Positions 9,007 to 18,016 of a stretch of 63,223 nt of DNA are shown here, in pieces (positions within the stretch are counted from its first letter, which is position 1; each line of letters begins with the position of its first letter). The position numbers and the translations under genes were made by a program. Origin of the DNA: Bacillota bacterium (lineage in GTDB: Bacteria > Bacillota_I > Bacilli_A > Izemoplasmatales > UBA1188); NCBI GenBank assembly GCA_023410715.1, contig JAEYPN010000015.1, positions 1 through 63,223 of the forward strand. Reading direction: 5' to 3'. The notes under the pieces are model-generated. The model searched no databases. It was given only the letters and a program-made list of their open reading frames with translations, and was not told the DNA's origin.

Positions 9007-10602
9007 ATGGCTAATATAAAATTAAAAAATGTATATAAAATATATGATGGAGCAGTTGAAGCAGTAAAAGATTTTAATCTTGAGATAAAAGATAAGGAGT
9101 TTATTGTTTTTGTTGGCCCATCAGGATGTGGGAAATCGACGACTTTAAGAATGATTGCAGGTCTTGAAAAAATTACAGCTGGGGATATTTACATCGATGA
9201 TATTCGCATCAATGATTTGGAACCCAGAGATCGTAACATCGCGATGGTTTTCCAAAATTATGCTTTATACCCTCATATGACTGTATATAAGAATTTAGGA
9301 TTTTCATTAAATATTTGCAAATCAAAAGTTCCTGTTTATGATGAAACTGAAGTAAATAAGCTTATTAAAGAATTAGGACAAAAAAATCGTGAACTAAAAC
9401 AAAAGAATAAGCTAACTAAAAAAGGCGAAAACAAAGAAGCAGAAATCAATGATTTAAAAAATGAGATTAATGATTTGTTACAAAAATTAGATCAAGCAAA
9501 ATCTAATAGAAAACAGTTATATTTTAAAGACGAAGCAACAATTAAAGATACGAAAAAATCAATTTCATTTTATAAGAATCAAATTGAAGACATTAAAGAG
9601 TATATTACAAAAGCTAAAAATAATCTTGAGACAAAAGAATATACTGATGAAGAAAAAAAGAATATTAATATTGCTATTGAAAGATGCAATCTACGAATCA
9701 ATGATTTTACATATGCTATTGAAACAGAAGAAAAAATTCTTCATAAATTAGAAACTGAAGAAGTTCCAATGTATAAAATGGTAAAACTTTCAAAAGAAGA
9801 GATTGATAAAAATGTTCGTAGTACAGCAAAAATTCTTGAAATAGAAGAATTATTAGAAAGAAAACCAAAAGCACTATCAGGCGGCCAAAAACAAAGAGTT
9901 GCAATTGGACGAGCTGTAGTAAGAAATGCCAAAGTTTTCTTAATGGATGAACCATTATCAAATCTAGACGCAAAACTTCGTAATCAAATGCGTTCGGAAT
10001 TAATTCTTTTAAGAAACAAGATTAATTCAACATTTGTTTATGTAACACATGATCAAACAGAAGCAATGACATTAGGTGATAGAATTGTTATTATGAAAGA
10101 TGGAGTAATCCAACAAATTGGTAAACCTCAAGATTTATTTAATAATCCTGTTAATATGTTTGTTGCTGGATTTATTGGCTCGCCACAAATGAATTTTTTT
10201 GAAGGAAAGCTTAATAAAGATTATGATGTAGAAATGCTTGGGACAACCATTATTACTGATAATACAATGAAAGAACAACTTAAGGATAGTCAAGTTAAAG
10301 AACAAGATGTATTTTTAGGAATAAGACCAGACTATTTAACTTTAGCAACAAAAGATGATCCACAAAGCATAAAAGGAACAACAATTGTTAAAGAATTAAT
10401 GGGTAGTTCAATGCATATTCATATTAACACAGAAACAACAAAGAATGTTATTATGATTGTTCAAATAAAGGATGTTAGTCAAAAAGAATTAGATCAAATA
10501 GTAATAAATGAACCTATTTATTTTAAATGGAATCCAGCTATTGAATGCCTATTTTCAAAAGAAACACATCAAAATTTGTTAACTAATCAAGAAAAGGAAT
10601 AA
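9007..10602 (+). CDS. Sugar ABC transporter ATPase, MalK/UgpC/MsmX family, with coiled-coil insertion
   Basis: Cytoplasmic ATPase of 531 residues, against about 365-375 for ordinary MsmX/UgpC. Walker A GPSGCGKST is at 37-45, the Q-loop FQNYALYPHMT begins near 82, the signature LSGGQ is at 290-294, Walker B VFLMDEP near 310 and the H-loop YVTHDQTEAM near 340. A TOBE/OB-type regulatory domain fills the C-terminus. About 165 extra residues (roughly 108-272), rich in Lys, Glu, Asn and Gln with heptad-like spacing, are inserted in the helical domain between the Q-loop and the signature. I recall a comparable long insertion in Mollicutes UgpC/MsmK-type proteins, such as the 585-residue M. genitalium one. 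No other ATPase gene for sugar import is in the window, so it may energise all three permease pairs. Confidence 0.92.
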   Translation: MANIKLKNVYKIYDGAVEAVKDFNLEIKDKEFIVFVGPSGCGKSTTLRMIAGLEKITAGDIYIDDIRINDLEPRDRNIAMVFQNYALYPHMTVYKNLGFSLNICKSKVPVYDETEVNKLIKELGQKNRELKQKNKLTKKGENKEAEINDLKNEINDLLQKLDQAKSNRKQLYFKDEATIKDTKKSISFYKNQIEDIKEYITKAKNNLETKEYTDEEKKNINIAIERCNLRINDFTYAIETEEKILHKLETEEVPMYKMVKLSKEEIDKNVRSTAKILEIEELLERKPKALSGGQKQRVAIGRAVVRNAKVFLMDEPLSNLDAKLRNQMRSELILLRNKINSTFVYVTHDQTEAMTLGDRIVIMKDGVIQQIGKPQDLFNNPVNMFVAGFIGSPQMNFFEGKLNKDYDVEMLGTTIITDNTMKEQLKDSQVKEQDVFLGIRPDYLTLATKDDPQSIKGTTIVKELMGSSMHIHINTETTKNVIMIVQIKDVSQKELDQIVINEPIYFKWNPAIECLFSKETHQNLLTNQEKE

Positions 10603-10605
10603 TAA

Positions 10606-12762
10606 ATGAAAAAGAATCAACTAATATACAAAGTCGATAATAAAGATATTTATATTGAGTTTTTTAAGAAAAATATAATTCATGTATATCTAAGCGAAGA
10701 AAATAAAACAGACTTAATTGAAATCAATCGTTTAATAGACGATTCTTTTTCTATTAAGGGCATTAAAAATGAGTTTGATTATTTAGATTACCATATAGTG
10801 TTTGATAATGGTGATTTAATAATCCAAAATAAAAATGTAAATTTAGTTAAAATATCATTTAAGAATAACGATACAATTTTAACGTTTGTTAATGATTATA
10901 AAGTGTTTGGTTTAGGTGATAAAATGTCTTATCTTGATAAAAAAGGATATGAATACCGCAGTTGGTGTACCGATGATCCATCTCATCAAGATGAACAATA
11001 TAAATCTCTTTATAAGTCAGTTAATTATTTATTATTTAATACAAACAAGAAATATTTCTCATTCTTTTTTCCATCAACCTATCCATATAATTATAATTTA
11101 GGTAAGAAATATAGTGATAAGGTTATTATAACAAATGAAAATGTTAATCAAGATTTCTATTTATTTTTAGGAGATGATATTAAAGAAATAACTAGTAATT
11201 ATTCTAGTTTTGTTGGATACCCTTATTTTATTCGTTACAAAATGTTAGGATATAATCAATCGAGATGGACATATAAGAGTCAAGAAGAAGTTTATCAACT
11301 TGTTAATGATTTTGAAAAAAATGATATTCCACTTGATTATATTCACTTAGATATTAATTATATGGATGGTTTTAGAAATCTTACAATTGATAAGAATAAT
11401 TATCCTGAGTTTGCAAAAATGGCTCAAGATATAAAGAATAAAGGAATTGATTTAGTCGTTATATATGATGCTGGTGATAAGGTAGATACTAATTATGAAA
11501 TTTATAACTACTTATCAAAAAATAAATTAGTAGCTACAAAAGATAAAAAAGAGTATCAAAATACAGTATGGCCAGGAGCGAGTGTTTTTCCAAATTATTT
11601 TAATTCAAAAACTCGAGCTTATAAAAATAAAATGATAAAGAAATTCATTGAAAAATATAACATTAGTGGAATCTGGTGTGATATGAATGAACCGGCTTCC
11701 TTTAATGGAGAATTACCACTCGATGTTGATTTCTCATACGAGAATAGAAAACTTGACAATTTAGAAGGCCATAATGTTTATGGTGAACATATGGTAAAAG
11801 ATATTGGTAAGATATTTATGGATAAGTGCCAAAGACCATATGTGTTCTCACGTTCAGCATTTGCGACGACTGCAAAATACTCATTCTTTTGGAATGGTGA
11901 TAATGCGTCTTTATGGCATCATTTGAAACTTTCAATTCCACAAATACTAAGTATGAATTTATCGAATTTGATGTTTAATGGTGTTGATGTTGGTGGTTTT
12001 AATAATGACACAACTAAACAGTTATTAATGCGTTGGATTGAAGCTGGAGTATTTTATCCATTTTTAAGAAACCATACGTCTATTGATACAACTCATCAAG
12101 AACCATTTAGCTTTGATAAAGAAGCAACTGATGTATATCGCAAAATGTTAAGAATAAGATATACATTTATGCCATACTTATACAATCAAGCATATCTAAT
12201 GAATCATAAAGGGATACTTTTCAATGCACCATTATTCTATTATTATCCAAATGATGAAGAAGCATTTAAGTATAATGATGAATATTTTGTGGGTGAGAAT
12301 GTATTAGTTGCTCCTATAGTTGATAAAGATGTTGATAAACGAATTGTCTATTTCCCAGAAGGTACTTGGAAAGATTATCTAACTGGTAAAGAATACATTG
12401 GTAATAAGGAATATATTATATCAATGCCGCTAGATACAACGGGTATCTTTATTAAGAAAAATAGTATTATTCCAATGACAAAGATTTCAAATCATCTAGA
12501 CAAAGAAAAAACTGACACTTTAATACTTTCAATATATGGTGATGAAGCAAAAACAGAAATTTATGATGATGATGGATTTAGTTTAGATTATATAAAAGGT
12601 GTATTTAATATTTATAAAGTAGAATATAAGAATAAGATCCTATCTTTCAATACAATCAATAATAAATATTATCCATCATATAAAACAATAATCATTTGTG
12701 ATTTTGTAAATGGCAAAAATATTACTATACCATTTGAGAGTAGTTTTACAATTAATTTTTAG
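10606..12762 (+). CDS. Glycoside hydrolase family 31, alpha-glucosidase/alpha-xylosidase-like
   Basis: Predicted cytoplasmic enzyme of 718 residues without signal peptide. The GH31 catalytic barrel is clear: IHLDINYMDGF near residue 250, the nucleophile region GIWCDMNEPASF with Asp359, and the acid/base region FFWNGDNAS with Asp432. VGGFNND and PFLRNHTS follow, then a C-terminal beta-sandwich. GH31 enzymes release alpha-linked glucose or xylose, and some act on alpha-galactosyl or sulfoquinovosyl residues. WCDMNEP resembles the alpha-glucosidase-type WxDMNEP. It begins 3 bp after the ATPase gene and probably trims imported oligosaccharides. The exact substrate is not evident. Confidence 0.9.
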   Translation: MKKNQLIYKVDNKDIYIEFFKKNIIHVYLSEENKTDLIEINRLIDDSFSIKGIKNEFDYLDYHIVFDNGDLIIQNKNVNLVKISFKNNDTILTFVNDYKVFGLGDKMSYLDKKGYEYRSWCTDDPSHQDEQYKSLYKSVNYLLFNTNKKYFSFFFPSTYPYNYNLGKKYSDKVIITNENVNQDFYLFLGDDIKEITSNYSSFVGYPYFIRYKMLGYNQSRWTYKSQEEVYQLVNDFEKNDIPLDYIHLDINYMDGFRNLTIDKNNYPEFAKMAQDIKNKGIDLVVIYDAGDKVDTNYEIYNYLSKNKLVATKDKKEYQNTVWPGASVFPNYFNSKTRAYKNKMIKKFIEKYNISGIWCDMNEPASFNGELPLDVDFSYENRKLDNLEGHNVYGEHMVKDIGKIFMDKCQRPYVFSRSAFATTAKYSFFWNGDNASLWHHLKLSIPQILSMNLSNLMFNGVDVGGFNNDTTKQLLMRWIEAGVFYPFLRNHTSIDTTHQEPFSFDKEATDVYRKMLRIRYTFMPYLYNQAYLMNHKGILFNAPLFYYYPNDEEAFKYNDEYFVGENVLVAPIVDKDVDKRIVYFPEGTWKDYLTGKEYIGNKEYIISMPLDTTGIFIKKNSIIPMTKISNHLDKEKTDTLILSIYGDEAKTEIYDDDGFSLDYIKGVFNIYKVEYKNKILSFNTINNKYYPSYKTIIICDFVNGKNITIPFESSFTINF

Positions 12763-12773
12763 GAGAAAAACTT

Positions 12774-15032
12774 ATGAAAATAAAAACTGAACAAGGATAT
12801 TTTGATACAATAAAAAATGAATATGTCATAACAAACATGAAACCAGTAAGGACGCTAAAAAATTATCTATGGAATGAAATGGTTGTAGGTTGGTATGATC
12901 AATTCGGTTGTGGAATAACTAATGGAAAAACAAATGGTGTATTTCGTACATTAACAAATTATCCTAAATTTATTTATGTAAAAGATTTAAAAGATAAAAC
13001 TTTTTATAGTCCCAATCGTAATTTTAATGATTTGCCATTTGATAAATTTGAATGTCATGTTGGACTGGGATATCAAAGGGTGATTAGTGAATATAATGGC
13101 TTACAATTTGAGATTACAACAGTTATTCCAAGAGATGATTATGCTGAAATAACTCATATAAAAATTAAAAACATTTCCAAAGAAGAAAAGAAAATTGCAA
13201 CTTATTTTTACAATAAACCATTTGTAAATCTTACATGGCATGATGCGTTTGGTAATGCTAATATTAATAAAAAAAATAATGGAATATTATTTAAACATGT
13301 TGGATTTAATGTTCCTGAAAAAAATAATCATGTGTTTACAAAAACGGATTATACTATTAATTCATTTGACGTAACAGATTTAAACTTTAAAGGTATTTAT
13401 AATGAAATATCAAATCCAATTGATTTACATAATGATGCTTTAAGCAATGAACCTAGTATTTTTGATGGAGAGTATTGTACCGCTTTTGATTTTAGAGTAA
13501 CTTTAAAATCAGAAGAAGAAAAAGAAATAAATGTTGCATGTTGCTTTGGTAAAAATGAAGAAGAAGTATTTTCAATAGCAAATAAATATTGTAGTAATGA
13601 AAAATATTATAGCGAACTTGAGCATCAAAAAGAATTACATGAAAGATTAAATGAAAAGTTAACTATTTCGACTGGGAATGATTACATTGATAATCTTATA
13701 AATGTATGGTTAAAAAGACAAATATCTTTAGGAAAAACATGGGGACGTGTTTATGGTAAAGGATTTAGAGATATTATGCAAGATGTATCTTCGTTCTTAT
13801 CTTTAGATAGCACTTTGGCCAAAAGCAAGATTTTATCAACTCTTGAATACCAATTTATAAGTGGGAATACAATTCGTCAATTTGATCCAGTTTTTGATTA
13901 CCCATATCAAGATGGTGCATGTTGGATAAGTTCAACTGTTTTAGCCTATCTAAAAGAAACTAATGATTCAGAAATATTGGATTTAAAAGTTAAATATTAT
14001 GATAGTGATTTACAAGAAACAGTCTTTGAACATATGGAAAGAGGTTACAAATATTTACTTAATGATTTAGGTGAACATGAGCTTGTAAAATGGCGTGGTG
14101 GTGACTGGAATGATTCTATAGACAATGCTGGTATGAAAGGTATTGGTGAATCAGTATGGTTATCAATAGCTACAGTTAAAGGAATCAATGATTTTCTTGA
14201 AATAATAGGGAAATTTAAAAATAATTATAATATAGACTATTTTATTACTTCAAAAAATAAATTAGAACAAAACATTATTAAATATGGGTTTGAAGGTGAT
14301 CGTTATATTTATGGTATTGATGATTTATCAAGAAAAATTGGTTCTACTGAAAGTGAAGAAGTAAAGATATTTTTAAATCCACAAACATGGAGTGTAATGG
14401 CCAATATTAATACTCATGAAGTACAAGAGAAAGTAATGGATAGCGTTGAAAAGAATTTAAAATGTGATTATGGGTATTTACAATCATATCCAGCTTTTTC
14501 AAAAGCTGACGATACAATTGGAAGACTATCATATTTTTCACCAGGAACATATGAAAATGGTTCGGTATATAATCATGGTGTTGCTTTTAAAATATATGCT
14601 GATTTAATACTTAAAAGGGCAGATAGCGCATATGAATCATTAAAAATGATATTACCAACAAATCCAAAGAACAAGAATAATGGTATGGAACCATTTGCAA
14701 TAGCAAATATGTATTTTGGTCCACAAGCTACTATACGATCAGGATTCGCTCCAAGTAGTTGGATTACTGGAACTGCTGGATGGTTATATCAAGCAGTTTC
14801 AAAAATGTTTATTGGTATTAAACCTGATTATGATGGTATAATAATTGATCCATGTTTGCCAAAAGAAATAAAAGATGTTTTTGTTAGACGTGTTTATCAA
14901 GATACTATATTTAATATTGAGATTGTAAAATCAAACGATAATGCTTTTTATGTTGATGGTAAAAAGACCAATGGAAATAAAGTATTATTAAATGGACAAA
15001 AAGAAATAAAAGTTAGATTTGAATATAAATAA
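12774..15032 (+). CDS. Glycoside phosphorylase-like enzyme, GH94 family
   Basis: Predicted cytoplasmic enzyme of 752 residues related to cellobiose/chitobiose phosphorylases and the NdvB phosphorylase domain. The N-terminal half is a beta-sandwich (GVFRTLTNYP, YGxG-like turns). An (alpha/alpha)6 barrel follows, with RDIMQDVSSFL near residue 335 and the catalytic-acid region RGGDWNDSID with Asp447, then GESVWLS. Downstream are SYFSPGTYENGSVYNHGVAF and the C-terminal SSWITGTAGWLYQA, which contain residues that usually bind phosphate and sugar in this family. Such enzymes split beta-glycosides with phosphate and conserve energy, which suits a fermenter. The linkage cleaved cannot be read from sequence. 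Confidence 0.82.
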   Translation: MKIKTEQGYFDTIKNEYVITNMKPVRTLKNYLWNEMVVGWYDQFGCGITNGKTNGVFRTLTNYPKFIYVKDLKDKTFYSPNRNFNDLPFDKFECHVGLGYQRVISEYNGLQFEITTVIPRDDYAEITHIKIKNISKEEKKIATYFYNKPFVNLTWHDAFGNANINKKNNGILFKHVGFNVPEKNNHVFTKTDYTINSFDVTDLNFKGIYNEISNPIDLHNDALSNEPSIFDGEYCTAFDFRVTLKSEEEKEINVACCFGKNEEEVFSIANKYCSNEKYYSELEHQKELHERLNEKLTISTGNDYIDNLINVWLKRQISLGKTWGRVYGKGFRDIMQDVSSFLSLDSTLAKSKILSTLEYQFISGNTIRQFDPVFDYPYQDGACWISSTVLAYLKETNDSEILDLKVKYYDSDLQETVFEHMERGYKYLLNDLGEHELVKWRGGDWNDSIDNAGMKGIGESVWLSIATVKGINDFLEIIGKFKNNYNIDYFITSKNKLEQNIIKYGFEGDRYIYGIDDLSRKIGSTESEEVKIFLNPQTWSVMANINTHEVQEKVMDSVEKNLKCDYGYLQSYPAFSKADDTIGRLSYFSPGTYENGSVYNHGVAFKIYADLILKRADSAYESLKMILPTNPKNKNNGMEPFAIANMYFGPQATIRSGFAPSSWITGTAGWLYQAVSKMFIGIKPDYDGIIIDPCLPKEIKDVFVRRVYQDTIFNIEIVKSNDNAFYVDGKKTNGNKVLLNGQKEIKVRFEYK

Positions 15033-15043
15033 AAGAGGCTAAG

Positions 15044-17134
15044 ATGAGATCAATTGAATTTAACAATAGTATGCTTAAAATGGAATTTCTTATTACTGAT
15101 GAAAATAAGATAAGATTATTATACTTTGGGACTTATGAATATAATTGGATTTTAAAGGATAAAAATAATAAGCTATGTACTTTTATTGAAGCAAGATTAT
15201 CAGGCCAAAATAAATATGGACATAATGCTGATAAATATTGCTCAACTGAGTACGGACAAGAATCAAAATATGTATCACATGCTTTTATTATTGAAAAAGA
15301 AAAACGGACATTGCAAATTGTTACTTCCGATGATGTTTTAGAAATAACAACTCATATTCAATTATATGATTCAATAAAAGCATTTTCTATTTGGAATACA
15401 GTACAGAATGTATCTGATAGTTATGTTATTCTTAATTATATTTCATCATTTTATTTATCTTGTTTTGGACAAAATGAAGGAAGATTAACTGAAGGTTTAA
15501 ACTTTTGGAAATCAAATAATTCATGGAATTGTGAAGCTCAATGGCAAAAAGATTCGTTTTTTCATTTAGGAATGTTTAATGCTAATAAATGTAATTCAAT
15601 GAAAAAAATTGAGATAAATAATACGGGAATATGGTCAACAAAAAGAAATCTTCCAATGTGTATTATTGAAAACGAAAAAGAGAAACAAACAATTGTAGGA
15701 CAAGTTGAAAATAATGGATCATGGCATATTGAGGTTGGTGATAATGAGAATGTTTGTTATTTATCAATGTCAGGGCCAACTTTTAATGATAATTATTGGT
15801 CAACAAAGATAGAACCAAATGAAAAGTTTCAAAGCGTCGCTGCTACCATTGCTTTAGGAAATGATTTTGAAAGTAGTATCCAAGAGATTACGAAAGCTAG
15901 AAGATTGATTCGAGTAAAGTCACAAGATATTGAAAAAATGCCAATTATTTTTAATGATTATATGCACGGATTATGGGATCATCAGACTACAGAAGCAATA
16001 TTACAACTAGTTGATGCTGCATTTCTTGTTGGTTGTGATGAGTTTTGTATTGATGCAGGTTGGTTTGCAAAAGGATCTGATTGGTGGAAAATACTTGGAT
16101 CTTGGGATGTTTATGAAGAAAATTTTCCAAATGGTGGGTTAAAAAGAGTTGTTGATTATATACGCTCTAAGAATATGAAGGCAGGAATTTGGTTTGAACT
16201 AGAAGCTATGGGTATAAATTGTCCTTTATTAAAGCAATTTGAAGATGATTGTTTTTTCATGATTAATAATAAAAAAATTGTGAATAATTATCGTTATCAA
16301 TTTGATTTCTCAAATAAAAAAGTATATAATTGGGCATTCGATTCAGTTTGTAAAATAATTGATACTTATGGATTTGAATATATAAAGAATGATTGCAATT
16401 GTGATGGCTTTATTGGAACGGAAGTAAATACTACAAGTTTAGGTGATGGTTTATTAAAACATAATCGGATGTTTGTAAAGTTCTTAAAACAGTTACAAGT
16501 TAAATATCCTAATTTAACAATTGAAAATTGTGGCAGTGGTGGATGTCGTATGGATTATGAACTATTAAAGATATGCTCTATCCAGTCAACTTCTGATCAA
16601 ACAGATTATCGATTATATCCTTATATTGCTTCAAATGTACTAACAGCAGTTACACCAGAACAAGCAGCTGTTTGGTCATATCCAGTTAATAAGAATATAA
16701 ATGAACCAATTACAAATGAAATTGTTGCCATGAATATGGTTAATTCTATGCTTGGTAGAATCCATCTTGCAAGTTATTTAAATGAACTTACCAAAGAACA
16801 ACTAGATATTATCAAAGAAGGAATGACATATTATCGAAGTATTGTTGATTTCAAAAAAAATGCTGTGCCAGTTTACCCAAATGGAATTTCTAATTTTTAT
16901 GATGAAGACGTTGTTGGTGGGTTAATATATGATAAAAAGATTATTTTATGTGTTTGGAATACAAGTAATCATATGAAAGATATTAAAGTTAATTTATCTA
17001 AATATAAAATAGAAAGTGTATCTGTATCATATCCTAAATCATTGAATACTGATTATAAATTAATTAATAATGAATTAATTTATTATGCAAAGGAAAAATA
17101 TTGTGCTAGAGTATTTGAAGTAAACTTAAAATAA
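15044..17134 (+). CDS. Alpha-galactosidase-like glycoside hydrolase, family 36
   Basis: Predicted cytoplasmic enzyme of 696 residues. An N-terminal supersandwich domain (about 1-280) precedes the barrel, which shows FCIDAGWF near residue 345, the nucleophile region YIKNDCN with Asp450, ENCGSGG near 503 and the acid/base region STSDQTDY with Asp518. The usual KxDxNR nucleophile motif is degenerate after the Asp (CNCD), so activity on something other than a raffinose-type alpha-galactoside is possible. No signal peptide is present. It is the last gene of the left operon and is followed by a strong terminator. Alpha-galactosyl side chains occur on pectic and mannan polymers, which fits the other genes. 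Confidence 0.85.
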   Translation: MRSIEFNNSMLKMEFLITDENKIRLLYFGTYEYNWILKDKNNKLCTFIEARLSGQNKYGHNADKYCSTEYGQESKYVSHAFIIEKEKRTLQIVTSDDVLEITTHIQLYDSIKAFSIWNTVQNVSDSYVILNYISSFYLSCFGQNEGRLTEGLNFWKSNNSWNCEAQWQKDSFFHLGMFNANKCNSMKKIEINNTGIWSTKRNLPMCIIENEKEKQTIVGQVENNGSWHIEVGDNENVCYLSMSGPTFNDNYWSTKIEPNEKFQSVAATIALGNDFESSIQEITKARRLIRVKSQDIEKMPIIFNDYMHGLWDHQTTEAILQLVDAAFLVGCDEFCIDAGWFAKGSDWWKILGSWDVYEENFPNGGLKRVVDYIRSKNMKAGIWFELEAMGINCPLLKQFEDDCFFMINNKKIVNNYRYQFDFSNKKVYNWAFDSVCKIIDTYGFEYIKNDCNCDGFIGTEVNTTSLGDGLLKHNRMFVKFLKQLQVKYPNLTIENCGSGGCRMDYELLKICSIQSTSDQTDYRLYPYIASNVLTAVTPEQAAVWSYPVNKNINEPITNEIVAMNMVNSMLGRIHLASYLNELTKEQLDIIKEGMTYYRSIVDFKKNAVPVYPNGISNFYDEDVVGGLIYDKKIILCVWNTSNHMKDIKVNLSKYKIESVSVSYPKSLNTDYKLINNELIYYAKEKYCARVFEVNLK

Positions 17135-17191
17135 AATTAATTAATAATCTTTTTAAATAAAAATGTATCTAAAAATAAATGTTAAAAAATG

Positions 17192-17234
17192 CTCCTTAGT
17201 ATTATAGATTTACTATAATGCTTGGGAGTTTTTT
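17192..17234 (+). terminator. Intrinsic terminator of the left operon
   Basis: A stem of 16 positions (17192-17207 with 17213-17228; one T-T mismatch, two G-U pairs) with a 5-nt loop is followed immediately by six T residues. It lies 57 bp after the GH36 stop codon. Confidence 0.85.
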
Positions 17235-18016
17235 AAAAAATTATTAAAAAAATGATAATTGTTAGAATCTAAAGTCGCTTCTAAATCTCGTAAATAAATT
17301 AAAAGGGAACCAAGTTTTAAAGATATAAAAATAATTAAAAATTGATTAGATTGTTAAATATAAGTTAATTAGGTTCGGTAAAAATGCTGCAAATATTCTT
17401 AACTCACTTGAATTAGTTTTAACATATAATATCAACATAATCTATTTAAAATAAGAAATATATTTCTCTAAAACAATAGGGAAACTACTAATATCAGTTT
17501 TATGAGCAGTAGGAGAAGTTAAATATTATATAACAAATGATGAATTAAAAACTTAACAAAATTTAAGACGTTCAAAGAAAATTGATAAAAATATTACAGT
17601 TAATGAAAAAAATTTAAAATAATACACTTTTATTTTGTAATAAATACTTATATCTAATATTAATTCACGATATAAACGTTGAATGTGTTACCTGTCTTAA
17701 TTGTAAAGTGTAAAAAATCTATAATTAAATAAAAATTAGATGCTTATTAGCCTAATTATGGGATATAATGAGCATTTTTTTTATTCTTTTTATAAAAAAA
17801 TATCAAAAAATGATATAATAGAACTAGATTTACATTATTTTTATCAAATTGGTATATTCTTTTCAAATTTATTTAAAAACACTTATTAAAGTATTTATAG
17901 TATTAATTTTTTAGGCCTTATAAGTATGAAATAAATGTTTAAACTTTTTTGCATACTTTTTATTCGATATAAGGGGATTTTTCAAATTTGGTATATTTAA
18001 CAAGAGGGGTTTAAGT
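17235..18016. other. Non-coding region with decayed sequence, upstream of the helicase gene
   Basis: No intact gene is visible in this stretch. Short reading-frame fragments interrupted by many stops suggest decayed coding DNA, but I could not identify the parent. A near-direct repeat is present: CAAATTGGTATATT around 17845 and CAAATTTGGTATATTTAAC around 17983. A TATAAT box at 17814-17819 follows a small palindrome (ATATCA/TGATAT), without a convincing -35 box. The helicase gene has a good SD (AGAGGGG) just before 18017. Confidence 0.5.
17740..17782 (+). terminator. Terminator-like hairpin in the decayed region
   Basis: ATGCTTATTA (17740-17749) pairs with TAATGAGCAT (17766-17775), ten pairs including one G-U, and the right arm runs into eight T residues. 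It probably belonged to a gene that has since decayed, or it insulates the helicase gene from upstream transcription. Confidence 0.6.

Noticed and set aside
17814..17819. TATAAT box as the helicase promoter
   Set aside because: No acceptable -35 box at 16-18 bp and nearly 200 bp to the start codon; kept only as a note in the intergenic entry.
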